This document shows positions 25,165 through 33,020 of a stretch of DNA of 64,000 nucleotides, piece after piece. Position numbers and translations under genes: made by a program. The notes under the pieces were generated by a model. It worked only from the letters and a program-made list of their open reading frames with translations. It made no database searches and was not told the DNA's origin. Numbering within the stretch: position 1 is the stretch's first letter; every line of letters starts with the position of its first letter. This DNA comes from Clostridium sp. DL-VIII (GTDB lineage: Bacteria > Bacillota > Clostridia > Clostridiales > Clostridiaceae): the NCBI RefSeq assembly GCF_000230835.1, contig NZ_CM001240.1:5416279-5480278 (forward strand), read 5' to 3'.

Positions 25165-25794
25165 CTAAAAACTGATATTATCAATTAGCACTGCTCTTGC
25201 TGGAGCTCCTTCTGTTCCCTTTACCTTAAGAGGAAGTGCACAAAGTAAATATTTGCCTTCTTTAATATCTTTTAATCTCAATCCTTCTAATATTGTTATA
25301 TCATTACCTAATATAGCCTTGTGAGATTCATGATTTGGCTGAGCTCTTTCAATTCCTAAAACATCCATACCTATTCCCTTTATTTTTTTGTCTCTCAAAT
25401 ATTCAGCTCCTGTTTTTTCAAGAAATACAAAATTTTCATCAAATTCATCTTTAAAAGAGTCTTTAGTTTTAAAGATTACAAAATCACCTTCCTGTATATC
25501 AAGATCTTTTATATCTTTATCTGTAACTCTTTCTTGAACAGAAGTAAGGTCAAAAACCTTACATGGAGTAATGCACTTATATAAGTCTATATTTTCTATT
25601 GTATCTCCTCCCTCTATCATATGAAGTGGAGCATCTAAATGAGTTCCTGTATGTGTATCTAACTCAATACGTGTCTCATAATAAGAATTTACTTCATAAT
25701 TAGCAGTCACAATAACCTTTGGTTTTTTCTCCTCTTTATTTTTATAAACCGGCATGTCCTTGTGAATTAACATCGAAATATCATAGATTTTCAT
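25165..25794 (-). CDS. Cyclase family protein (kynurenine-formamidase-like metal hydrolase)
   Basis: The 209-residue protein has the family's metal-binding motif DTHTGTHLDAPLHMIEGG (about residues 46-63) and a second conserved part GIGMDVLGIE. Relatives hydrolyse N-formylkynurenine, isatin or cyclic amides through a metal centre. No tryptophan-catabolic genes are nearby; it lies between xylFGH and the xylose sensor genes on the same strand. Its leader carries a cre site overlapping an R3 motif, so it is probably under carbon-catabolite control. A lactonase-like job on a sugar lactone is conceivable but unproven. ATG start with GGAGG. Confidence 0.82.
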   Translation of the reverse strand: MKIYDISMLIHKDMPVYKNKEEKKPKVIVTANYEVNSYYETRIELDTHTGTHLDAPLHMIEGGDTIENIDLYKCITPCKVFDLTSVQERVTDKDIKDLDIQEGDFVIFKTKDSFKDEFDENFVFLEKTGAEYLRDKKIKGIGMDVLGIERAQPNHESHKAILGNDITILEGLRLKDIKEGKYLLCALPLKVKGTEGAPARAVLIDNISF

Positions 25795-25852
25795 AAAAAT
25801 TCCTCCTCTTTCATCAAGTTGTTATGCAATATCAATGTTTTTCAGATTCCCT

Positions 25853-25884
25853 TTATGCACAATCAAAAATAACAAACGTTTTCA
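25853..25884 (-). promoter_or_regulatory. cre site and R3 motif upstream of the cyclase gene
   Basis: TGAAAACGTTTGTT (25884-25871) fits the cre consensus with one mismatch. The overlapping TTGTTATTTTTGATTGTGC matches the R3 leader motif, ending 62 nt before the start codon. From here to 26090 I see nothing further in the gap. Confidence 0.5.
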
Positions 25885-26094
25885 ATGAATAAGCAATGTT
25901 TTCCTAACTATGCTATTAAAATTAAATTTCATTAATATATTGTTGAGAAACCATTATTATAAATTATAACTTATTTACTTTTCCTTAATCAACATTGTTA
26001 TTAAAATTATTCATCTTAATTTAGTGATATTTCCAGGTATACCCTTCTCAATAATTTCTATCTGATAATGAAATCATTAAGAATGCTATTACAA

Positions 26095-26152
26095 AAATCA
26101 CGTTGGGATAACCTTTATTCTCCCCTTAATAAAAGTTATCCTAACGTGATTT
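26095..26152 (-). terminator. Strong terminator downstream of xylR and element R4-A
   Basis: AAATCACGTT.GGATAAC pairs with GTTATCC.AACGTGATTT, with extra TTTATT/AATAAA pairs. On the minus strand it is followed by TTTTTG. It would end transcripts reading through R4-A. Confidence 0.85.
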
Positions 26153-26272
26153 AATATAGTAAAATTTTGCTCTAATTTAATAAAATTCCAGTGATTAGAC
26201 ACAAAACATTAACTTTATAGATATGCAACATATGAACTAGACTTATCTCTAGAATTATTATTTATAATTGCT

Positions 26273-26628
26273 GAACTTTTGTGTGTCTTTATACCAGAAA
26301 TTACATACATATTTGTGAAATAGGCATTTGAAATTGAGCTGCTCTAAAGTTATTAAGTAGTGAACCAAAATCTATGATTTTGTGTGAATCACTTAAGCAG
26401 ACATCTCAAATCTATGATTTGATGATGGTCGCTTACTCTGTGAGCACTCAGCGAACGAAAGTGAGTCGAGTTTCCTCTATAGGTTGTTCCATTTGCTGCT
26501 TGTCATCAACTTGTTTGAGGAACATGCAGAAATGGGTGCAACCTTTCACTTAGAACTTTCCAGTGAAAATTTCATAAGTCCTATGGAATAAATATGTATG
26601 TAATTTCGGTTAATCACAACATAAGTTC
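26273..26628 (+). repeat. R4 copy A: large structured intergenic element (candidate ncRNA)
   Basis: Nested helices close the whole 356 nt. The outermost is GAACTT (26273) with AAGTTC (26628). Next is a perfect 18-bp helix, 26297-26314 with 26590-26607. Then come AAAGTT/AACTTT and a terminal hairpin 26481-26544 (AGGTTGT/GCAACCT, CCATTT/AAATGG). Copy B at 41552-41821 keeps these helices with different bases. Copy A alone has three extra hairpins (26355-26470). G-U pairs favour the plus strand. I do not recognise the family. It could be an RNA gene or a cruciform mobile element. Confidence 0.6.
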
Positions 26629-26640
26629 AAAATTGGATAT

Positions 26641-27948
26641 CTATGCTTTAAAATTAACTGGACTTATTCCTTCATACTTTTTAAATACTTTACTAAAATA
26701 ATTGGGATCATTATATCCTACTTTGTAGCAGACTTCTTTGATACTCAGCTCTCCACTCGAAAGTAATTCTTTAGCTATATCTATTCTGCATTTATTCACA
26801 TATTCCGAAAAATTAATTCCCGTTACCTCCTTGAAGGTTCTGCTAAAATAATACACGCTTAAGCCAAAATTATTAGCAACCCTTTCGAGTTCTAGTTCTG
26901 TTTCAATATTTTCTTTAATAAAATTTTTTACATTTTCAAATAGTTTCGTTTTCACCTTATTATTAATATTCTTACTTCGATTTGTTTTTATCTCATTAAG
27001 CATGTCACTGACCAATTTATCATCTATATCATCTATGTGAATTATATTTACACTATCTGAATTGTAAACCAAAGATTTCATAGCTTGTCTATAAGATTCT
27101 ATCATTTCTTCTACTGAATTAACTATTTTCCCCAGTCCTGCTCTTATTGAAACGTTGAATCTCTTTTTTATTTCTCTTCTTAAATTAAAAGCAAGATTGA
27201 CTTCTAGATTCTTAAAATCCTTACTATCCTCATTATCAATTTGTATAAAATATGTCAATTCTTCATAGAACACATAATTTCCTATGCATTTATATCTTCT
27301 ATTAACATACTCTTTAATATATTCTCCTATCTTCATCTTTATTTTGTCTTTTTCAGCACTGTTAATATCACCATATTCATATTTATTTTTTAGTGATATG
27401 ACCATTGCATAACTGTTTTTGAAATTCATATTTAAACACTGCAAATACATGCTATAATCTACACCTTTAATTTTATCATTTATTATTAAATCGCTTAGCT
27501 GATTTTCAAGAACAGGCAATAAAGTATATATCTTCTCCTTATCCTCAATTTCACTTTTCCTTTTATCTTGTTCCTTTTTAACCCACTTAACTCCAAGAGA
27601 AACTTTTTCAACTATTTCTTCTTTTGCAAATGGCTTTAACAAATATTCTTTAACATTTATCTTCACAGCTTCTAATGCAAAATCAAAATAATCATAGGCC
27701 GTTAAAATTATGCTATAAAGATTTGGCAGACTGGCACTTATTTCCTTTAATGCCTGTATTCCATCTATTCCTGGCATTTTTATATCTATTATTATTATAT
27801 CTGGCTTAACACTTTCCGATATTTCAATTGCTTCTCTTCCATTTTTAGCTTCATATATTTCGAGTTCTTCTGAAAACCTATCTTTTATTATATATTTTAA
27901 TGTTTCTCTATCATACTTCTCATCATCAGCAAGTAATAATTTCATCAT
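26641..27948 (-). CDS. xylR: AraC-type response regulator of the xylose three-component system
   Basis: The ~435-residue protein has a receiver domain (about 1-120, DDEKYDRETLKY, phospho-acceptor in IIIDIKMPGIDG, Lys in EYLLKPFAKEE), a middle region, and a C-terminal AraC DNA-binding domain (about 335-435, two helix-turn-helices, ending YNDPNYFSKVFKKYEGISP). This is the YesN-like layout. A Met at 27948 has GGGGG 9 nt upstream. It overlaps the end of lytS. With LytS and XylFII it matches the xylose-sensing system described in C. beijerinckii that activates xylFGH. The direct repeat at 24985-25016 is its likely target. Confidence 0.9.
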   Translation of the reverse strand: MMKLLLADDEKYDRETLKYIIKDRFSEELEIYEAKNGREAIEISESVKPDIIIIDIKMPGIDGIQALKEISASLPNLYSIILTAYDYFDFALEAVKINVKEYLLKPFAKEEIVEKVSLGVKWVKKEQDKRKSEIEDKEKIYTLLPVLENQLSDLIINDKIKGVDYSMYLQCLNMNFKNSYAMVISLKNKYEYGDINSAEKDKIKMKIGEYIKEYVNRRYKCIGNYVFYEELTYFIQIDNEDSKDFKNLEVNLAFNLRREIKKRFNVSIRAGLGKIVNSVEEMIESYRQAMKSLVYNSDSVNIIHIDDIDDKLVSDMLNEIKTNRSKNINNKVKTKLFENVKNFIKENIETELELERVANNFGLSVYYFSRTFKEVTGINFSEYVNKCRIDIAKELLSSGELSIKEVCYKVGYNDPNYFSKVFKKYEGISPVNFKA

Positions 27949-29422
27949 TACTTTCATCCCCCATTATAGGTATTTTTAAATAAACCCTTGTCCCTTTACC
28001 TTCTTCACTTTCTATTTTAAACATATTTCCTTTGTTATATAAATATCTAAGTCTCTTTTCAACTATATTTATTCCAAGACCAGTTGTATGTCCGATATGT
28101 TTTAAATCATAATTGTAATTATTAATCTTCTCTAATATTTCCTTCTTAATTCCAATGCCATTGTCTTCAATTATAATATTACAATTTCCATTTTCATCAT
28201 TTATATTTATATCTATATACCCGCCTTCTTCTTTAGCTTCAATTCCGTGAATAAAGGCATTTTCAACTAATGGTTGTATTGTCATTCCAGGAACCATCAC
28301 TTTTTTTATATCCATATTAACATTTAATTTAAATTTAATTCTGTCATCAAATCTACACTCTTGAATGTAGATATAATCTTTTACAATATTTATTTCTTCC
28401 TCCAATGATGAATTTGCATTCATGCTCCTTAGTGAATATCTTAAAATGTTAGACACTGATTTTATTAGCTTACTTGTTGTTACTGCATTTTCCATCATTG
28501 CTGTGGCATTAATACAATTTAAGGTATTAAATAAGAAATGTGGATTAATTTGAGATTGCAGTACCTTTAAATCAAATTCTTTTAGAGCATTTTCATATTG
28601 AAGATTTTTCATCTCTTCTTCTTTTAATTTTTTTTCCAAAGTTAGCTTTTCGTTAATTGATTTTATAAGATTTTTTATATCTTTTACCATAGTATTAAAA
28701 GTATCTGTAAGCACATCCAATTCATATATGTCAGTTTTATTTCCATCATAGTATTCAAATTGACCTTTAGATACTTTATTGGACGTCTCTACAATCCCCT
28801 TTAAGCCTTTTGATATATTTTTTATAAAGATTAGGGCATATATTACGCACATAGTTAAAATTAATATTACATAAACACTTAAAAATCCATATATTAAACT
28901 ACTTTTTCTATTTAATTCTTTATAAGCTATGCTATTAGTTTCCAAATAATTCTGCATTAATTTCGATGCATATTCTTCAGAATATGACGCAATGTTTTTA
29001 GCCGCTATAAAATCATCATAATAAAAAATATATCCTTCCTTATTTTCATAGGCATAAATTGTCTTTTGTGAATCTTCTGCGTAAGAATCCAAGGTATTAT
29101 TTAAATCCCTTAAGATATACTGACTGGTATCATCAGAATTAATTTTTAAAGTCTTTATTTTTTGTTTTGCCTGGAATATTTCATTTTCATAACTTTTCTT
29201 ACTACTTTCCGTACCATTTAATATATATTGATTGAAATTATCTAAAGAATCATTTATATTTTCCTTAATTTCATTAGTCACAAGCATATTATTGAGCATG
29301 CTTACATATTCATCCTCAATATTTTTACTCATTGCCAAAGATATGATGTTACAGATTCCTATTGGAATAATTAAGCATATGACAAACATAATAAACTTGT
29401 TATTTAAGGTTTTAATTTTCAA
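27926..29422 (-). CDS. lytS: LytS/YesM-type sensor histidine kinase of the xylose system
   Basis: The ~498-residue protein has two membrane helices (about 8-28 and 180-200) around an extracytoplasmic loop, a HAMP segment, a His_kinase domain (LQSQINPHFLFNTLN with the phospho-histidine) and a HATPase domain (VENAFIHGIE, IIIEDNGIGI, TGLGINIVEKRL). I take the TTG at 29422, which has GGGAG at good spacing; the ATG at 29431 touches that box. It overlaps the xylFII end and the xylR start, so translation is coupled. In C. beijerinckii LytS binds the xylose receptor XylFII through its outer domain. Confidence 0.9.
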   Translation of the reverse strand: MKIKTLNNKFIMFVICLIIPIGICNIISLAMSKNIEDEYVSMLNNMLVTNEIKENINDSLDNFNQYILNGTESSKKSYENEIFQAKQKIKTLKINSDDTSQYILRDLNNTLDSYAEDSQKTIYAYENKEGYIFYYDDFIAAKNIASYSEEYASKLMQNYLETNSIAYKELNRKSSLIYGFLSVYVILILTMCVIYALIFIKNISKGLKGIVETSNKVSKGQFEYYDGNKTDIYELDVLTDTFNTMVKDIKNLIKSINEKLTLEKKLKEEEMKNLQYENALKEFDLKVLQSQINPHFLFNTLNCINATAMMENAVTTSKLIKSVSNILRYSLRSMNANSSLEEEINIVKDYIYIQECRFDDRIKFKLNVNMDIKKVMVPGMTIQPLVENAFIHGIEAKEEGGYIDININDENGNCNIIIEDNGIGIKKEILEKINNYNYDLKHIGHTTGLGINIVEKRLRYLYNKGNMFKIESEEGKGTRVYLKIPIMGDESNDEIITC

Positions 29423-30392
29423 AATTATCATCTCCCTGCTTATAAGTACCTATATTAGTTTTATTAACTAACTGTACATCAGTTAATGATTCTGAATAAT
29501 TATTAGTTTTTCCTTCAATTCTATCCATTATGATATTGACTGCTCTATACCCCATCTCATTGCTCTTTTGTACTACTGTTGATGCTACCAATCCATTTTG
29601 TATATTCTTTAACGTTTCATCCAGATCATCAAAACATATTATTTTCACCTTACCTTTATCATTTAAATCGTTTACTGCCTTTGCAGCTCCTATTCCATCA
29701 AGGGCTGAAGTACAGAATAATGCATCAATTTTATTATTTCTATTTAATATTTTCCTAGTTATTATTTCAGCTTCCAAAAGCATTGCATCTGAAGAATCCA
29801 CATCCACGATTTTTAAATTAGAATTAGAAGTTATATATTCTTTAAATCCCTCCACTCTTTCCTTTTGATTTTTAACATCCTTTCCTCCCATCACTATAGC
29901 TATATTTCCATCTCTTCCTATCTGCCTTACTGCTTCTGCTCCGGCAACTTGTCCCGCTAAAATGTTGTTCGTTCCTACATATGCTAACCTATTGCTATTT
30001 TCTTCATCTGAATCTATTGTAACCACTGGTATACCTTTTTCCATAGCTCTATTTATATCCTTTGTATATTTTCCTTCCTCCTGAACATAAGTTATAATTC
30101 CGCTAACCTTAGCTGACTCGGCCATCTCAAATAACTTTAATCCTTCCTCTGTGCTTGCAGTCGTAGGTCCTAAAAATTCAACAACTGCTCCCCTCTCCTT
30201 AGCCGCTTTTTCTGCACCGGCCTTTATACTTAGCCAATAAGGATTCGTCTTTATATGTGATATCAATACTATTTTAGGCTTTATTGGTTCCTTGCTTGTC
30301 TTATTATTATTTAATAAGTATACAAAATATAAATTGCTCACTAGAAAAATTACAACTAAAATAATGCCTACAGTTTTATTAAAATATTTCAT
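29412..30392 (-). CDS. xylFII: Membrane-anchored D-xylose receptor XylFII
   Basis: The ~326-residue protein has an uncleaved-looking N-terminal membrane anchor (about 8-26) without a lipobox, then a type I periplasmic-binding fold (KIVLISHIKTNPYWLSIKAG, GIITYVQEEGKYTKDINRAM, DALFCTSALDGIGAAKAVND). Unlike XylF it is first in an operon with LytS and XylR, so its role is sensing rather than transport. Start set at the ATG (30392), with GAGGAG 9 nt upstream; a GTG six bases earlier is too close. Ligand identity is from the described C. beijerinckii system; the fold alone would only say sugar. Confidence 0.9.
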   Translation of the reverse strand: MKYFNKTVGIILVVIFLVSNLYFVYLLNNNKTSKEPIKPKIVLISHIKTNPYWLSIKAGAEKAAKERGAVVEFLGPTTASTEEGLKLFEMAESAKVSGIITYVQEEGKYTKDINRAMEKGIPVVTIDSDEENSNRLAYVGTNNILAGQVAGAEAVRQIGRDGNIAIVMGGKDVKNQKERVEGFKEYITSNSNLKIVDVDSSDAMLLEAEIITRKILNRNNKIDALFCTSALDGIGAAKAVNDLNDKGKVKIICFDDLDETLKNIQNGLVASTVVQKSNEMGYRAVNIIMDRIEGKTNNYSESLTDVQLVNKTNIGTYKQGDDNFEN

Positions 30393-30468
30393 TACCACAA
30401 GCTCCTCACCTATTGTATTCGATTGCAGAACATTTTAAATTTCTTTTTAAATGTCATTTAATAATGTT

Positions 30469-30497
30469 ATTCTATATTTCTTCTATTACTTAGTCAA
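30469..30497 (-). promoter_or_regulatory. Sigma-A promoter of the xylFII-lytS-xylR operon
   Basis: TTGACT (30497-30492), 17 nt, TAGAAT (30474-30469), about 75 bp upstream of xylFII. The rest of 30399-30742 is AT-rich and shows no further motif I trust. Confidence 0.8.
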
Positions 30498-30742
30498 TAT
30501 CTTTGTATAGCTTTTCATAAATATATCTTCTATATTATAACTAAATCAGACCATAAATTAATTATCCCAGCGGAGTCTATTTTTAAAAATTTCAAAATTT
30601 ATAAATATTATATAAAACAAAAATTTAACTTAGGATTTCAACCATTTTACATTTAATTAACTTAATCATTAAACCCTATTAACCTTTGATGTCTATTATT
30701 TAATATATAATTTGGAATAATAACCCATACGAGGAGATAGAT

Positions 30743-31171
30743 ATGAATATTATAAGTTGTAAAAAAATAATATTTGATATTTTATTAACTTCTTCTTTAT
30801 TAATAACTACCAGCATGACAGTTTTTGCAGAAACAAATAATAACTTGATAAAAGAGACTAATATAATTCAAGATTTAACCCAAACAAATGAAAATAAAAT
30901 TGATTCAAGTCTTATTATTACCACTAAAACAAGTAACTTCTCAAATATTAATAATACTTTTCCAATTATAAAGACAGGAATTAATTCTAGCTCAAGTCAA
31001 AATGAAGATTCAAAAGAAAACAGTACTGAAAATAAATACACAACCAGTGAATCTAAAGCATCAATAATAAAGATAGTTGCTGGGATTGTTATTTTAATTT
31101 TAGCAATGATAAGTATATTGGCATACTTAAACTTAGACAAAAATAAATTTAAGGACTATTTTAAAAAATGA
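30743..31171 (+). CDS. Hypothetical secreted or membrane-anchored protein
   Basis: The 142-residue protein has an N-terminal signal segment (about 8-29, ending VFAET), a low-complexity Asn/Ser/Thr-rich middle (30-108), a membrane helix (about 109-128, IIKIVAGIVILILAMISILA) and a short Lys-rich cytoplasmic tail. There is no LPXTG sorting motif before the helix. I recognise no family. ATG start with GAGGAG. It is divergent from xylFII and has its own terminator. It could be a small anchored surface protein; no function can be given. Confidence 0.7.
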   Translation: MNIISCKKIIFDILLTSSLLITTSMTVFAETNNNLIKETNIIQDLTQTNENKIDSSLIITTKTSNFSNINNTFPIIKTGINSSSSQNEDSKENSTENKYTTSESKASIIKIVAGIVILILAMISILAYLNLDKNKFKDYFKK

Positions 31172-31237
31172 AAAATCACCTTTAGAATTTAGATATATTT
31201 TAAGAAATAAATATATTATATATTACTGGCTCAGAAT

Positions 31238-31281
31238 AAAATCCACGACAAACACTAGCATTTAGTATTTGTTGTGGATTT
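31238..31281. terminator. Terminator between convergent genes
   Basis: AAATCCAC.ACAAA.ACTA pairs with TAGT.TTTGT.GTGGATTT. It can serve both the plus-strand hypothetical gene and the minus-strand exporter. Confidence 0.8.
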
Positions 31282-31284
31282 GTA

Positions 31285-32736
31285 CTATTTCTGCCCTTTT
31301 ACTATTTTAGGCATTACTATTGATAATATCAGCGATAATATACCTATTACTACTAGTATTATAAAAAGAATATGTATAGAACTATTTAAAGACAACTTTA
31401 TCTGTTCACTTGTTACAGTGAGGTTAGATGCAGAGGAATTATATAAATTACTTGGCTCTACACCTTTTATTCCAATCTGAGTAAAATATTTAACTATATA
31501 TAAGTTAAATATGCTTCCAAATACACTTACTCCTATTGTTTGTCCTAATGTTCTAAGCAACGAATTAGTAGCCGTTGCAGCACCTCTTTTACTATAATCT
31601 ACTGATTCTTGAACAATTATAGTCAATGTTGTAAATGCGCCTCCAAATCCAAAACCCATTATAGCAACATATAATAATACTAATATTAATTGAGAATTTA
31701 TGTTTAATGTTGGCAATAGTGCTGTACCAATAATCAAAATAACATTGGATATGATTATTACGGACTTTGCTCCAATCTTCACTATACATTTTCCTAAAAA
31801 TACTGAGGCTAAGAGCCAGGCAACTGACATTGGTGCTAAAGCTAGGCCTGATATTTTAGCACTAAAACCTAATATGTTTTGTATATATATTGGTAAATAA
31901 ACATTTGACCCAATTAATACAGCAGAAGCTAAAAAACTTACTAGATTTACCATTGTACTTGTCTTTGTGAATATATCAAATGGAATTATTGGCTCTTTTG
32001 CTTTTCTTTCTATTTTATAGAATGCTATTAAAAATATAATTGTCAGAAGCACCGATATTCCAACAAACATACTATCATTAGAACTTATGTCATCAGTTGA
32101 TACAAAAATATTTAAAAATATAATCATAGCTATTGATAAAGTAATAATTCCTGGATAATCTATTTTGTGTTTTGTCTTTTTTAAGTCTTCTTGTAAATTT
32201 CTTTGAATAAGTATAACTGATAATATTCCAAAAGGAATATTTATAAAAAATATCCAATGCCAAGACAGCACGTCAATTAAAACTCCTCCAAAAAATGGTC
32301 CTATAAGACTTGCAATTCCCCATACTGTACCTATAAGTCCTTGAATTTTAGGCCTTTCTTCCAGCTCAAAAACATCTCCTACAATTGTATATGTAACTGT
32401 AAATATTGAACCTGCACCTATTCCCTGAATTGCACGGAATATGATTAACATGTACATATTCTGCGATAAGCCGCACATGAAACTTCCTACTAAAAATATT
32501 ATTATTCCTATTGAAAGTATATTTTTTCTTCCATATAAGTCCGCTAGTTTACCATATATAGGTGTTGAAATTGCAGAGGTTAATAAATATACTGAAAAAA
32601 CTGAACTAATAATTTCAAATCCCTGCAAATCTTTTACTATAGTTGGGATAGCTGTTGTGACAACTGTTCCCTCAACTGCTGCTAGAAACATTGCTACCAT
32701 TAATGCTATTACTATATTCCTTTTTCGCGACTCCAT
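31285..32736 (-). CDS. MFS drug exporter, DHA2 (EmrB/QacA, 14-helix) family
   Basis: The 483-residue protein has 14 predicted membrane helices. Motif A-like GKLADLYGRKNIL lies after helix 2 (about 61-73), and motif C-like GIASLIGPFFGGVLID lies near helix 5. Length and topology match proton-driven multidrug exporters of the EmrB/QacA group. It is a single gene divergent from PFOR. No regulator is adjacent, so the substrate and inducer are unknown. ATG start with AAAGGAAG. Confidence 0.88.
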   Translation of the reverse strand: MESRKRNIVIALMVAMFLAAVEGTVVTTAIPTIVKDLQGFEIISSVFSVYLLTSAISTPIYGKLADLYGRKNILSIGIIIFLVGSFMCGLSQNMYMLIIFRAIQGIGAGSIFTVTYTIVGDVFELEERPKIQGLIGTVWGIASLIGPFFGGVLIDVLSWHWIFFINIPFGILSVILIQRNLQEDLKKTKHKIDYPGIITLSIAMIIFLNIFVSTDDISSNDSMFVGISVLLTIIFLIAFYKIERKAKEPIIPFDIFTKTSTMVNLVSFLASAVLIGSNVYLPIYIQNILGFSAKISGLALAPMSVAWLLASVFLGKCIVKIGAKSVIIISNVILIIGTALLPTLNINSQLILVLLYVAIMGFGFGGAFTTLTIIVQESVDYSKRGAATATNSLLRTLGQTIGVSVFGSIFNLYIVKYFTQIGIKGVEPSNLYNSSASNLTVTSEQIKLSLNSSIHILFIILVVIGILSLILSIVMPKIVKGQK

Positions 32737-33020
32737 TATTTAAATCACTTCCTTTGTTTTAATTTCTTGATCATATCTATTTAATCAGATTTTATAATTA
32801 TATCTATAGTAAACTTTTTGTGCAACACAAACTTGCCCTTCGCAAATTTAATAAATGGAAGTTAAATTATTAAGCATCTTTAAAATTATTTATAGTTAAA
32901 CATTGTTTGTTAAATGTAATTTTAATTAAGTATACTTTTTCTCAGTTTTCAAATAATAAATGAGATAAAAAAATTCAGATAATTTATGTACAATATATGA
33001 TATAAGGAGGATTAATTATA

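Noticed and set aside
30686..30711. TTGATG/TATAAT promoter for the small secreted protein
   Set aside because: The spacer is only 14 nt, too short for sigma-A.
32880..32950. Rex-like site upstream of PFOR (TTGTTAAATGTAATTTTAA)
   Set aside because: The second half does not match the TTAACAA arm well enough; AT-rich DNA gives such matches by chance.
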